64,000 nucleotides of DNA. Origin: Microbacterium sp. BH-3-3-3. Its GTDB lineage: Bacteria; Actinomycetota; Actinomycetes; Actinomycetales; Microbacteriaceae. A program made the translations under genes and the position numbers. Position 1 is the first letter of the stretch. Each line of letters begins with the position of its first letter. Location: positions 62,001 to 126,000 of the forward strand of contig NZ_VEFS01000004.1 in the NCBI RefSeq assembly GCF_007679045.1, in the 5' to 3' direction. Below the pieces are notes generated by a model. The model was not told where the DNA came from. It saw nothing but the letters and a program-made list of their open reading frames with translations, and did no database searches. This document shows positions 42,402-52,291 of the stretch, in pieces.

Positions 42402-43317
42402 TCACTCGGAATGCCTCGCCCCGCCGACGATGGGTGACAGCTCCAGGGCTGCCTCGTGGAACACCTGCACCATCGGGTTCAGGGTGTCGGACAGGCTGCA
42501 CAGCACCACGGTGGCGGGCTCGATGTCGTCGATCGGCACGTAGGCGAGCTCCTCGCGCTGGTAGCGCCGCGAGGCCGATTCGCCGGCGATGTTCACCCCG
42601 GCGCCGACCGCGACGAGCTCCGGTAGCCCCTCGATGCTGTCGGCTGTCGGCCCGCGCTGCGGGCGCGAGCCGTCGGGGCGCGGGTCGACGAGCCACCAGT
42701 CGATCACCTCGGGTGCACCGCCACTGGCCGCGACGAAGATCTCGTCCTTCGTGTCGAGGATCGAGACCGACTCCCGTTCGGCCAGGTGGTGTCCGTGCGG
42801 CACGACGAGAACCCGCTGCTCGCGCCAGAGCGGCTCGGTGCGCACACGCGGGGCGAGCCGCAGGGGCCACGGGGCGAACACCACGTCGACGAGCCCGGCC
42901 TCGAGGTCGCCTGCCACGTCGAAGAACCCCAGTCTCCGCATCTCGATGCGTGCGTTCGGCACCTTCTGCAGGGTCGTGCTGATGGCCGCGGTGGTGAGGG
43001 CTCCGGCCCCCGCGGCGACGACGCCGACGCGCAGGTGCGGCGCAGCGATGTCGCGCTGCACCGACCTGCCCCACGCGACGATCAGATCGTGGTCGTCGCG
43101 CAGGCGCCGAGCGAGGGGGAGCAGATCGCGCCCGTAGCTGGTCAGCTCCACCTTGCGGGGAGTGCGTTCGAAGAGCTTGACGCCGAGCTTCTGCGAGCTT
43201 GCTGATCTGCTGGCTCAGCGACGGGGGAGTGATGCTCAGACGTTCGGAGGCCCGTCCGAAGTGCAGTTCTTTCGCTAAGACGCAGAAGTAGCGGATCGCG
43301 TGGATGGGCACGTCCAT
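42402..43317 (-). pseudogene. LysR-family regulator gene broken by a frameshift
   Basis: The reading frame from ATG 43317 gives a normal LysR helix-turn-helix (MDVPIHAIRYFCVLAKELHF, ASERLSITPPSLSQQISKL), then leaves frame. The correct continuation (KLGVKLFERTPRKVELTSYG, effector domain to PIVGGARHSE, stop at 42402) lies in another minus-strand frame. The break is near 43188-43198, where SKL is followed by GCAG before AAG CTC GGC, equal to a one-base gain or two-base loss. Otherwise both halves look intact, so this is a recent pseudogene or a sequencing error. Confidence 0.85.
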
Positions 43318-43375
43318 GTCGCGATCCTCGCTTCCGGCCCCCGCCGCGCCCGGCGGGCACGATCTATGCGACGTG

Positions 43376-44032
43376 TCAGTCCGTCTCGGTGGCCGCACGG
43401 GCTCGACGCGAGGCGAGCGTCTTGCGCACGATCGCGACGACGACGGGGAGCACCGAGATCAGCACGATGACGATCATCAGCACGTCGATGTTGTTCACGA
43501 TGAACGGGATGCCGCCCAGCAGCAGGCCGATGAGGGTCATCGCCACGACCCACAGCGTCGCCCCCAGGGTGTTCCACACCAGGAACCGGCGGTAGGGCAT
43601 GTGCGCCGTCCCGGCGGCCACCGGCACGTACGTCCGCACGATCGGCACGAAGCGTCCGAGCACGAGAGAGCCGCCGCCGTACCGCTCGAAGAAGCGCTCG
43701 GCGTCGTGCAGACGCTCGGGTCGCAGCACGCGGGCACCATCGCGGAACAAGCGCCGACCGAAGCGGCGACCGAGCCAGTATCCGACCTGGTCGCCGAGGA
43801 TCGCGGCGGGGATGCCGACCAGCAGCACCTGCCAGGGCTGGATGCCGAGGGGGCCGGCCAGCACCGCCGCGGTCACCAGCAGGGAGTCGCCGGGCAGGAA
43901 GGGGAACAGCACGCCCGACTCGATGAAGATGAGCAGGGCGATGCCGCCGAGCACCCACGGTCCGAAGGCGTGGAGGATCGACGCCGCATCGGGCAGGATT
44001 CCGGTCGCCATGGCGACGGAGTGGATGTTCAC
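43376..44032 (-). CDS. DedA-family membrane protein
   Basis: 218 residues with about five hydrophobic segments. DedA/VTT motifs: ESGVLFPFLPGDSLLVTAAVLAG (partly), LGDQVGYWLGRRFGRR, FFERYGGGSLVLGRFVPIVRTYVPVAAG. DedA proteins flip lipid carriers or phospholipids across the inner membrane. Starts at GTG 44032; the 5' open frame beyond it has no family similarity. Confidence 0.92.
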   Translation of the reverse strand: MNIHSVAMATGILPDAASILHAFGPWVLGGIALLIFIESGVLFPFLPGDSLLVTAAVLAGPLGIQPWQVLLVGIPAAILGDQVGYWLGRRFGRRLFRDGARVLRPERLHDAERFFERYGGGSLVLGRFVPIVRTYVPVAAGTAHMPYRRFLVWNTLGATLWVVAMTLIGLLLGGIPFIVNNIDVLMIVIVLISVLPVVVAIVRKTLASRRARAATETD

Positions 44033-44236
44033 GGCAGGTTCGCTCCCCGATTCGTTCCGGTGCGCGCGGGGTCGCGGGCACCGGGGTCCGGGGGCGACGC
44101 TAACGCACGCGCTCTCAGGAGTCGCCAAGAATCCACGGGCCGTGCGCCGAGGCCGATGCGATGCCGGGCGGCACGGCATCCGGAACCTTTCGACGAGGGC
44201 GACTGTGGGGCCTCCCTGCGCGAACGTCGCCGCGGC

Positions 44237-44626
44237 TCACGACGCGGGGTCGGGAAGCGCGGCTCCCGCGCGGATCTCCTGCAGGGCCCAGGAATTGCCG
44301 TCGGGGTCGGCGAAGAAGGCGTAATGCACCCCGCCGCCCATGTCCTGCACCGGCGACACGTCGAGGCCGTTCGCCATGAGCCGGGCGCGGACGCTCTCGA
44401 GGTCGTCGACGACCAGGTGGAGGTTCGACACGGGCGCTCCCGCACCCATGCCGACGCCGAAGGCGATCGAGCACGAGGAGCCGGGCGGGGTGAGCTGGAC
44501 GACCCGCATCCCGTTTCCGGGGGAGACGTCGTGGTCGAGCACGAAGCCGACGACGTCGCGGTAGAACGAGATGCTCCGGTCGACGTCGGACACGGACAGG
44601 GGGACCAGCTCGAGGCGCATGCTCAC
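44237..44626 (-). CDS. VOC-family (glyoxalase/bleomycin resistance-like) protein
   Basis: 129 residues from GTG 44626 (ATG 44620 is an alternative). A single βαβββ pair: RSISFYRDVVGFVLDHD, then NLHLVVDDLESVRARL and HYAFFADPDGNSWALQEI, the last typical of VOC metal sites. Substrate unknown; no operon partner. Confidence 0.88.
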   Translation of the reverse strand: MSMRLELVPLSVSDVDRSISFYRDVVGFVLDHDVSPGNGMRVVQLTPPGSSCSIAFGVGMGAGAPVSNLHLVVDDLESVRARLMANGLDVSPVQDMGGGVHYAFFADPDGNSWALQEIRAGAALPDPAS

Positions 44627-44793
44627 GCGCTCACGCTAATGCAGGCCGCATCGCTCAGTCGCCCTCGGCCCACCCGCCGGGGGCGGCGATGTCGAACATG
44701 CACGCCACGCCCCACGGGTCGGTCGCCGGCGGGGTCGTGTGGCGCTCACCCGAGACCCGAGCCAGGCGAGCGGGAAGAGTGGATGCCGACGGC

Positions 44794-46380
44794 TCAGGCC
44801 CCCTGGTACGTGCGCAGCTGCGCAAGCAGGCGGGGAGCATCGGCGTCGAAGCGCCGCCCACCGATGAGCACGCCGATCGCGAAGACCACGACGCCCCACA
44901 CGAGACCGAGCGCGACGGACACCCATCCGGCCCCCGTCACGCCGAAGAAGAGGGCCATCACCGCCGGGATCACGGCGGGCAGAGCGAGCACGGCCGTGAG
45001 CCCCCAGCACAGCAGGAACGCCAGGAACATCGCGAACGTCGACCCCGGCACCCGCTTGAACGGAGAGTCGCCCGGGGCAGGCGTCGGAATGACGATGATC
45101 GCCGAGCTGACGGCGCTGACCCCCAGGCCGACGAGGGTGAGACCGATCGACCCGCCGACGACCGCGGGCAGCAGCTCCCACCTGCCGACGATCGCGAGGG
45201 TCACGGCATCCGCCACGAGGACGAGCGGCACGCTCACGGTCGCACAACCCAGCATGCGCCCGAGGCGGTCGGCGCGCCCTCGGATGCCGGTCTGCAGGAC
45301 GGTCGCGAAGGCGGTGCCGTCGTACGAGATGTCGGTGTACGCCAGGACCCCGGCGAAGAACCCGACCAGCAGGCCCGAGGCGGCGAAGAACGGTCCGTCG
45401 AGATCGCCCCGCGAATAGACGAGCACGAGCACGGGAGCGAAGGGGATCAGCAGCAACTGCCGCAGATAGCGGAAGTCGCGCGTCCACGACGTGAGCGACC
45501 GCGCCCAGGTGGCACCCACCGGAGTCGAGGCCATGATGCCGAACAGCCCGAGCGATCCCGACCGGCGCGCGGTCGTCGACCGCGTCGGGGGAGCGATGAC
45601 GGATGCCGACAGGCTCCGCGACCACAGCAGCCACAGCACCGCGAGGGTGGCGACGGCGATGACGAACTTGGCGAGCCCCGTCAGCCAGGCGCCCGCGGCC
45701 AGCTCGCCGGGCACGGCCCACGCGGCGCCGAGGGGCGTCCAGGAGATCCCGGTGACGAGCACCTGCAGGTTCACTCCGCCGGTGCTGGCGGCATCGAGGG
45801 CGTTCAGGAGACCGATGACGAGAGGGCTGGCGAAGATGATCAGCACGAAGCCGATCAGTCCGATGAGCTCGCGCGTGCGTCGCCCTCCGCCGAGTCCGCC
45901 GGCCAGTGCGGCGACGGCGCGCGAGGCGACGACGCAGGTCAACAGCCCCAGCGGCACGCACACGAGCGCCGCGATCACGGCGACGGGCTGGCGGGCCCAC
46001 ACGAAGAACGTCGCGAGCACGCCGAGGGTCGTCGCAATCCCCGGCACACCCGTCAGCCCGCCCGCGGTGATCGCGATCATCATCTGACGCGTGGTCATCG
46101 GGAAGGGCGCGAGTTTCGCCGGGTCGAGGGTGGTGTCGATCCCCGCCGCGAAGATCGGGCCGATCACCCACCCCAGCAGCAGCGCGGCTCCCGCGGCCGT
46201 GACGGTCGCGCGGGCGATGTCGAAGTCGAGGGTGCCGACGAAGAAGAGGCCGATCGCGACCAGGGCGAGCATCCACAGCGCACCGATCACGCCGAAGGTG
46301 AAGCCCACGAGCTGCATGGGGCTCCGCGTCAGGGTGTTGCCGAGGACGCGGAACCGGATCTTCAGGACTGTCGCAACCAC
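44794..46380 (-). CDS. ABC exporter permease, multi-spanning
   Basis: 528 residues from GTG 46380, overlapping the end of the ATPase gene by 19 nt. About 12 hydrophobic segments in two halves, with cytoplasmic links near GGRRTRELIGL and RSLTSWTRDFRYLRQLL. Resembles large ABC-2 type permeases of unknown substrate in actinobacteria. Works with the ATPase at 46362-47192. Confidence 0.85.
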   Translation of the reverse strand: MVATVLKIRFRVLGNTLTRSPMQLVGFTFGVIGALWMLALVAIGLFFVGTLDFDIARATVTAAGAALLLGWVIGPIFAAGIDTTLDPAKLAPFPMTTRQMMIAITAGGLTGVPGIATTLGVLATFFVWARQPVAVIAALVCVPLGLLTCVVASRAVAALAGGLGGGRRTRELIGLIGFVLIIFASPLVIGLLNALDAASTGGVNLQVLVTGISWTPLGAAWAVPGELAAGAWLTGLAKFVIAVATLAVLWLLWSRSLSASVIAPPTRSTTARRSGSLGLFGIMASTPVGATWARSLTSWTRDFRYLRQLLLIPFAPVLVLVYSRGDLDGPFFAASGLLVGFFAGVLAYTDISYDGTAFATVLQTGIRGRADRLGRMLGCATVSVPLVLVADAVTLAIVGRWELLPAVVGGSIGLTLVGLGVSAVSSAIIVIPTPAPGDSPFKRVPGSTFAMFLAFLLCWGLTAVLALPAVIPAVMALFFGVTGAGWVSVALGLVWGVVVFAIGVLIGGRRFDADAPRLLAQLRTYQGA

Positions 46381-47192
46381 TGCGGCCCCTCCGCGTGGTG
46401 CCGGCCGCCGACGAGCTCGACGAAGCGGTCCTGGAGGGTCTGGCCCGCGCGTACCTGGTCGACGGTTCCGGATGCCAGGAGGCGGCCCTGCGCGATGACG
46501 GCGACGTGGTCGCACATGCGCTGCACGAGGTCCATGGAGTGGCTCGAGACGATGACCGTGCCACCCGACGCGGTGTAACCGCGCAGGATGTCCTCGATGT
46601 TCGCCGCCGACACCGGGTCGACCGATTCGAACGGCTCGTCGAGCACGAGCAGACGCGGCGCGTGCACGAGGGCGCACGCGAGGGCGACCTTCTTGGTCAT
46701 ACCGGCCGAGTAGTCGACCACGGGCGTGCCCGCCGCCTCCTGCAGGTCCATGATGCGCAGCAGGTCGGCGGTGCGCGCGGCGACGTCTTCGCGCGCGAGA
46801 CCGAACATCATGCCGGTGTAGGTGACCAACTGCTCGCCCGTGAGGCGATCGAACAGCCGCACGCCGTCGGCGAGGTTGCCGATGAGTCTCTTCGCCTCGA
46901 CCGGCTGCGTCCACACGTCGACGCCGTGGATGCGGACGGCCCCCGCGTCGGGGCGCAGCAGGCCCGTCGCCATCGACAGCGTGGTCGTCTTGCCGGCGCC
47001 GTTGGGGCCGACCAGCCCGTAGAACGAGCCGGAGGGCACCTCGAGGTCGAGCCCGGCGACGGCGGTCTTCTGACCGAACCGCTTCACGAGGCCGGTGATC
47101 TGCATCGCGGGCAGCGAGTCGTCGGAGGTCGGGGGAGCGACCGCATCGGGCAGGGCGGACGGCGGGGGGACGTCGCGAGGAATGTCGGTCAC
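46362..47192 (-). CDS. ABC transporter ATP-binding protein (ABC-2 type)
   Basis: 276 residues. A 28-residue Pro/Asp-rich opening precedes the nucleotide-binding domain. Walker A is GPNGAGKTT, the signature reads YSAGMTKKV (a common ABC-2 variant of LSGGQ), Walker B is LLVLDEPFESVD, and the switch His is in VSSHSM. Pairs with the permease encoded downstream. Confidence 0.95.
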   Translation of the reverse strand: MTDIPRDVPPPSALPDAVAPPTSDDSLPAMQITGLVKRFGQKTAVAGLDLEVPSGSFYGLVGPNGAGKTTTLSMATGLLRPDAGAVRIHGVDVWTQPVEAKRLIGNLADGVRLFDRLTGEQLVTYTGMMFGLAREDVAARTADLLRIMDLQEAAGTPVVDYSAGMTKKVALACALVHAPRLLVLDEPFESVDPVSAANIEDILRGYTASGGTVIVSSHSMDLVQRMCDHVAVIAQGRLLASGTVDQVRAGQTLQDRFVELVGGRHHAEGPQWLRQS

Positions 47193-47262
47193 GCCTCGAA
47201 CCTAGCGGCGCGCGGGCGCCGCCACCCAGCGTTCGTGCCCGACTCGTCCGCTCGCTGCGTTC

Positions 47263-48552
47263 TCAGTACCGGATCGCATCGATCACCTTCACGCGGACCG
47301 CGACCAGCGCGGGCAGCAGACCCGCGATCGCTCCGACGACGGTCGCGGCGATCAGACCGATCACGGCGGCGTCGATCGGGAACGGCGGGAAGTCGCTGAC
47401 CATGCCCTGCCCGATGACGTCGCGCAGCCACGGGGACTGCACCACGATGATCGACACGGCCACGCCCGCGGCACCGGCGACGACGGTGGCGACCACGCTC
47501 TCCATCATCACGGCGAAGAACACCCGGCCCGCTGTCGCGCCGAAACTGCGGCGGATTCCGATCTCGCGCACGCGCTGCTTCACGGTGACGAGGGCGATGT
47601 TGACCAGGCCGAGGGCTCCGAGCAGCAGGACGAGCACTGCGATGCCGATGACGACCATCTTGGTCACCAGGAGCGGATCGCCCTCCCACGTGCCCCAGTC
47701 CTGGCGGTTGACGCTGACCTCGACCCCGTCGCCCAGGGCAGCGGCGAGATCGCGTTCGATGAGCGGGGTGAGCTGATCGGCGAGCTCGGGCGGCACCCAC
47801 ATCTCGTACTGCGTCTGCCCGCCGCCGCCGTAGGGGTCGAACGCGACAGGCGCGGATCCGCGCTCGCCGGCGGTGGCGTCCTGCATCGCCTGCAGGTGGT
47901 CGGCGAGCATGAACATCGAGGGCTCGGACTCCCAGTTCGGCGACGGGGTGACGCCCACCACCACGGCGGTCACGCCTCCGGCGGAGATTCCGGATGCCGC
48001 TCCCGGCACGCCCTGCCCGCCGAGGGCGACCACCGGGTGCGACTCGAGCGGTGGGTCGCCCATGCGGTGCCAGAACACCTCGTTCACGATCAATCGCGGC
48101 GCGAGCTGCGCGGCGTCGTCGGCCGTGAACCACTCGCCCTCCGCCATCTGCACGCGGTGCATCTCGCCGTAGGGCTGATCGACGGCCTGGGTTCCGACCT
48201 GGATCGCTCCGTCGGCGAACGGCACGAGCTGCGAGGTGCTGAGCATGCGCGTCGCGTACGTCACCTGGTACCGCTCGACGATGCTGCGCCACGCGGCGTC
48301 GGTGGCTGCGGCATCCGGAGTCGCTCCATCGGTGCGGTACGCCGAGACGTTCAGCGTCGCCGGACGCCCCGACATGCGCTCGTTCTGCTCCTGCGTGGAC
48401 TGCTGCACGATCGCCCCCAGGGCGACGACGGTGGTGAGCGAGCACACGGCGACGGCGACTCCCACCAGCGAGAGGAGCACGCGCATGCGGTGCACGCGGA
48501 CCTCCTGCCACGCCTCGAGCATCGCGCCGACGAGGGAGGTGAGCGCGCGCAT
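47263..48552 (-). CDS. MacB/FtsX-type ABC permease
   Basis: 429 residues: N-terminal transmembrane helix (about 22-48), large extracytoplasmic MacB-PCD domain, then three C-terminal helices (about 285-310, 335-360, 385-412) with VKQRVREIGIRRSFGATAGRVFF between. Its start overlaps the end of the ATPase gene at 48552. With the ATPase and HlyD-like adaptor it forms a MacAB-like export or stress system. Confidence 0.92.
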   Translation of the reverse strand: MRALTSLVGAMLEAWQEVRVHRMRVLLSLVGVAVAVCSLTTVVALGAIVQQSTQEQNERMSGRPATLNVSAYRTDGATPDAAATDAAWRSIVERYQVTYATRMLSTSQLVPFADGAIQVGTQAVDQPYGEMHRVQMAEGEWFTADDAAQLAPRLIVNEVFWHRMGDPPLESHPVVALGGQGVPGAASGISAGGVTAVVVGVTPSPNWESEPSMFMLADHLQAMQDATAGERGSAPVAFDPYGGGGQTQYEMWVPPELADQLTPLIERDLAAALGDGVEVSVNRQDWGTWEGDPLLVTKMVVIGIAVLVLLLGALGLVNIALVTVKQRVREIGIRRSFGATAGRVFFAVMMESVVATVVAGAAGVAVSIIVVQSPWLRDVIGQGMVSDFPPFPIDAAVIGLIAATVVGAIAGLLPALVAVRVKVIDAIRY

Positions 48553-49370
48553 CAGGCGTCTCCTCGCTCGAGGGCGGCATCCTCGGTCGGGTCCGCGCCG
48601 AACCCCCGCGCGGCGAGGACAGCCGGGTCATCGTCGGCGGGGGCCATCTCACGCCGGTCGCGACGGGTCAGCGGTTCGAGCGAGGGATCGTCGACCGCGG
48701 TGAGCACTCCGCGGTCGAGCCGGAAGTGCCGGCGGGCGCGGCGCGCGATGGTCGGGTCGTGGGTGATGGTGACCTGGGCGGCACCGGTGCGGGTCGCCAC
48801 CTCGTCGATCAGCTCCATGACGCTCTGACCGGTGTCGAGGTCGAGCGCGCCGGTGGGTTCGTCGGCGAGGATCAGCCGGGGTCCGCGCACGAGCGAGCGG
48901 GCGATGGCCACGCGTTGCTGCTCGCCACCGGACAGGCGGTCGGGCAGGCTCGACAGCCGGTGCTCGAGCCCGACGAGCTCGAGCATCTCGGCGGCGATCT
49001 TCTTGCGCCGCCAGAAGGTGCGCCCCGACGAGTACAACAACGGCATGGTGACGTTCTCAAGGGCCGTGCGCCCGGGCAGCAGGTTGAACTGCTGGAAGAC
49101 GAAGCCGATCCCGGCCCCGCGCAACCTGTCGCGAGCGGCCGAGCTGTAACTGCGCACGGGCCGGTCGTCGAAGGTGATCTCGCCGCTGGTGGGCAGATCG
49201 AGCAGCCCCAGCATGTTGAGCAGGGTCGACTTGCCCGAGCCCGAGCGGCCGACGATCGACACGTGGTCGCCCGGCTCGATGGTGAGGTCGATGCCGTTGA
49301 GGATGGTCAGCGCGGGCTGATCCTGCGGGATCACCGTGCGGGTGACCTCGCGCAGCTCGAGCAGGCTCAC
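48552..49370 (-). CDS. MacB/LolD-type ABC ATPase
   Basis: 272 residues from GTG 49370, which overlaps the adaptor's stop. Walker A is GRSGSGKST, signature LSGGEQQRV, Walker B LILADEPTGALD, with the family's GFVFQQFNLLP Q-loop. The C-terminal 45 residues (LTRRDRREMAPADDD...) are a nonconserved tail. Confidence 0.95.
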   Translation of the reverse strand: MSLLELREVTRTVIPQDQPALTILNGIDLTIEPGDHVSIVGRSGSGKSTLLNMLGLLDLPTSGEITFDDRPVRSYSSAARDRLRGAGIGFVFQQFNLLPGRTALENVTMPLLYSSGRTFWRRKKIAAEMLELVGLEHRLSSLPDRLSGGEQQRVAIARSLVRGPRLILADEPTGALDLDTGQSVMELIDEVATRTGAAQVTITHDPTIARRARRHFRLDRGVLTAVDDPSLEPLTRRDRREMAPADDDPAVLAARGFGADPTEDAALERGDA

Positions 49371-50425
49371 GACGCGGGCGCCTGTTGGCAGAACATCGAG
49401 CCGTCGGGGTACACGGTGCACCCGTCGTCGGGTACGGCCATCGCGCCCGGCGCGAACTCGAGGAGCTCCTCGCCCTCGGTGAGGCCGTCGGTGACCTGCA
49501 CCTGCGTGCCGTCGGTGAGCCCGAGTGCGACCGCGCGCTCTTCGGTGGCGCCGTCGGCGGTGGTGACCCACACGGTGCCGCTCTGCGCGGCTCCGCGCAC
49601 CGCGGTGGTGGGCACGAGGAGCACGTTCTCGGCGCGACCGCCAGCGATCGTCATCTCGGCCGCGAGCCCGGCGAACACCGTCACGTCGCCCGGCACGCTG
49701 CAGGTGGCGGTCGTGCCGGAGCCACCGCCGCTACTGCCCGCTCCGCCCGTGCTCGAGGCCTCGCCCGCCCCGCCGGAGGGGCTCTCGCCGGTGCTTCCGG
49801 CGAGGGGAGTCGTGATGCGCAGCCCGGTGCAGGTGAATGCGGCGGGGCCACCGGTGATGGTCACCGTCGCGTCGGTCGGACGGTTCAGCAGGCGGTACTG
49901 CTGCGCGGGCTCGAGCGAGCCCGAGACCGAGAAGGTCGGCGGCGCGACCGTGCCGGCGCTCGCGCCGATCGCGACCTCCTGCCCGGCGATGACCGACAGC
50001 GAGCTCAGCGTGCCGGCGGCGGGCGCGGTGACGTCGGCGTAGCGGAAGATCGCGGGCTTGGCCTTGCCCTCGGCGTCGACGCTGTCGGCGGGGTCGCGCT
50101 CTATGGGCACCTTGACGTCGAAGACGACGTCGCCCGCGGCGACGGCGGCGCCCTGCGCGACGAAGATGCGGTTGACCGTGCCGGTGGCGGTCACCTTCAT
50201 CGGCACGGCGGCGTCGGCCGCGACGGTGGCCTTGATCACCACGTCGTTCGTGATCGTGCCGAGGGTGGCGACCGCTCGCGGTTCGACGATGCTCCCCGTC
50301 GGCATGGCCGGCGAGTCGTCGACCGGCCGGTCGGGGAAGAACGCCAACTTGATGAGTGCGGCCGCCACGATGGCGACCAGAAGCATGCGCAGAATCGGAA
50401 AGACCCACGTGCGTGCGATCCCCAT
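49367..50425 (-). CDS. HlyD/MacA-like membrane-fusion adaptor
   Basis: 352 residues: one N-terminal transmembrane helix (about 9-29), lipoyl-like half motifs around ATGTVNRIFVAQGAAVAAGDVVFDV and APAAGTLSSLSVIAGQEVAIG, a Gly/Ser-rich loop (about 215-240) and a C-terminal β-domain (VTDGLTEGEELLEFAPGAM). First gene of the three-gene MacAB-like operon. In a Gram-positive cell it would work outside the membrane without a TolC partner. Confidence 0.87.
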   Translation of the reverse strand: MGIARTWVFPILRMLLVAIVAAALIKLAFFPDRPVDDSPAMPTGSIVEPRAVATLGTITNDVVIKATVAADAAVPMKVTATGTVNRIFVAQGAAVAAGDVVFDVKVPIERDPADSVDAEGKAKPAIFRYADVTAPAAGTLSSLSVIAGQEVAIGASAGTVAPPTFSVSGSLEPAQQYRLLNRPTDATVTITGGPAAFTCTGLRITTPLAGSTGESPSGGAGEASSTGGAGSSGGGSGTTATCSVPGDVTVFAGLAAEMTIAGGRAENVLLVPTTAVRGAAQSGTVWVTTADGATEERAVALGLTDGTQVQVTDGLTEGEELLEFAPGAMAVPDDGCTVYPDGSMFCQQAPAS

Positions 50426-50521
50426 GAAACCCCCCGGAATGGAATCGTCGTCGAACGTTCCTCACCCTAGGGGGCGGCCGATATCGCCGATGTATCGCGC
50501 ACGAGGGCGCCGGCCGCCCTG

Positions 50522-51280
50522 TCAGTGCGGATCGGCGGCGTTCAACCGGCGCACCGTCTCGGCGTAACGGCCCTCGGCCTCGGCGTGTCGGAGGAAGCCG
50601 ACCCGGCTCACCTGCACCTCGGTCGCGTCGGGCCGGTCGCGCAGGATGTCGAACACTTCGTCCGCGAATTCATCCAAATCCATGGCGAACGAGCTCTCGC
50701 GCTGGCCCGGTAGCAGGTCGGTGGCGACCGACGGCGGCTCGAGCTCGATCACCGACACGCTCGTGCCCTCGAGCTGCAGACGGAGCGACTCGCTGAACAG
50801 ATGCACGGCCGCCTTCGTCGCGTTGTAGGTGGGGGTGGCGCGCAGGGGCACGAACGCCAGACCCGACGACACGGTCATGATCGTGGCATCCGTCTGCGCC
50901 TGCAGGTGGGGGAGCAGGTGCGCGATCAGACGCAGGGGGCCGAGCACGTTGGTCACGACGGTCTCCTCGGCCGTCGCGAGCACGGCGGGGCCCTGCGTCC
51001 AGTCCTCGACCCGCATGACGCCCGCCATCGTGACGAGCACGTTCAGGTTCGGGTGGCGCTCGAGCACGTCGTCGACGGCCCCGCGGATCGAGTCCTCGTC
51101 GGCCGTGTCGATGCGGACGGTGTCGATGCCGGGGTGCGTCGCGGCGATCTCGGTGAGCAGTTCCGCTCGGCGACCGCCGACGATGACGGTGTTGCCCGCG
51201 GAGTGCAGGCGCTCGGCGAGGGCGAGACCGATACCGCTCGTGGCGCCGGGGATGAAGACGGTGTTTCCGGTGATGTGCAT
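50522..51280 (-). CDS. Short-chain dehydrogenase, DltE-like
   Basis: 252 residues. Rossmann motif GATSGIGLALAE, a VTMAGVM segment where NNAG is usual, catalytic Ser-Tyr-Lys in SSGLAFVPLRATPTYNATKAA, and C-terminal VIELEPPSVATDLLPGQ as in DltE-type reductases. ATG 51280 is 101 bp from the divergent MmyB-type regulator ATG. Substrate unknown. Confidence 0.9.
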   Translation of the reverse strand: MHITGNTVFIPGATSGIGLALAERLHSAGNTVIVGGRRAELLTEIAATHPGIDTVRIDTADEDSIRGAVDDVLERHPNLNVLVTMAGVMRVEDWTQGPAVLATAEETVVTNVLGPLRLIAHLLPHLQAQTDATIMTVSSGLAFVPLRATPTYNATKAAVHLFSESLRLQLEGTSVSVIELEPPSVATDLLPGQRESSFAMDLDEFADEVFDILRDRPDATEVQVSRVGFLRHAEAEGRYAETVRRLNAADPH

Positions 51281-51380
51281 GCTCCCAGTGTTCGGCGTCG
51301 GCCCCGGGGCATCCAGGCCTCGTGGATCGGGGGAGCGGCGATCCCTGGATGCCGCGGCGCCTACCGACCAGGATGGAGGA

Positions 51381-52226
51381 ATGGATCGCACGGCGATGGG
51401 GGAGTTCCTACGGGCGCGGCGCGAGGCCCTGCGCCCGGAGGACCTTGGCCTGCGACCCGGCGCCCGACGACGCACGGCGGGCCTGCGCCGCGAGGAGGTC
51501 GCTCAGGCGGCCGCGATGTCGACCGACTACTACACGCGCCTTGAGCAGGCGCGCGGACCGCAGCCGAGCCCGCAGATGTTGTCGGCGCTCGCTCGGGCCC
51601 TGCGCCTGAGCGTCGACGAGCGCGACTACCTCTACCGCTTGGCCGGCCACGCCGTGCCCGACCGTCTCGGCCGCGCCGACCATGTCGCCCCCTCGCTGCA
51701 ACGGGTGTTCGCGCGCCTGTCGGACACCCCCGCCCTGGTCATCTCGCATCTGGGCGAGACGCTGCTGCAGAACGAGCTCGCGGCCGCCCTCCTGGGCGAT
51801 CACGTCGGGGCGCGCGGATGGGAGCGATTCGAGGCGTGGCGGTGGTTCGTGAGACCCGAGACCGAGCGCGCCAAGTACCCCGCCGACGATCGCGACCGTC
51901 AAAGCCGAGCGATCGTCGCCGGCCTGCGCGCCGCCGTGGGCGTACTCGGACCCGCGTCGACCGCGGGCGAGCTCGCCGCCGAGCTCGAGGGGCGCAGCGC
52001 GGAGTTCGCCGAACTCTGGCAGCGGCAGGAGGTCGCCCAGCGCTTCGCCGATCACAAGGTGCTGATCCACCCCGAACTCGGCGAGATCGAGGTCGACTGC
52101 CAGGTGCTCTTCACCGAGGATCGCGCGCAGGCCCTGCTCGTGCTCACCCCCGAACCGCGCAGCGAGGCCGAGGAGAAGATTCGCGTGCTGGGTGTGCTCG
52201 GCACGCAACGCTTCACCACGACCTGA
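51381..52226 (+). CDS. XRE-type regulator with MmyB-like domain (second copy)
   Basis: 281 residues, same family as the gene at 3581: HTH with GARRRTAGLRREEVAQAAAMS and YYTRLEQARG, then the MmyB ligand-binding fold (ALVISHLGETLLQNELAAALLGD, LIHPELGEIEVDCQVL). AGGATGGAGGA precedes ATG 51381. Divergent from the DltE-like SDR, its probable target. Confidence 0.9.
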   Translation: MDRTAMGEFLRARREALRPEDLGLRPGARRRTAGLRREEVAQAAAMSTDYYTRLEQARGPQPSPQMLSALARALRLSVDERDYLYRLAGHAVPDRLGRADHVAPSLQRVFARLSDTPALVISHLGETLLQNELAAALLGDHVGARGWERFEAWRWFVRPETERAKYPADDRDRQSRAIVAGLRAAVGVLGPASTAGELAAELEGRSAEFAELWQRQEVAQRFADHKVLIHPELGEIEVDCQVLFTEDRAQALLVLTPEPRSEAEEKIRVLGVLGTQRFTTT

Positions 52227-52230
52227 ACGA

Positions 52231-52278
52231 CGGATGCCACGACCCCGGGCCGCGCGAGCGGTGGGGTCGTGGCATCCG
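52231..52278. terminator. Bidirectional terminator with paired GGATGCC/GGCATCC
   Basis: Perfect 16-bp stem (52231-52246 with 52263-52278), 16-base loop, between the convergent regulator and permease genes. Arms start with CGGATGCC and end with GGCATCCG. Confidence 0.88.
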
Positions 52279-52291
52279 GGATCTGCTCGGA

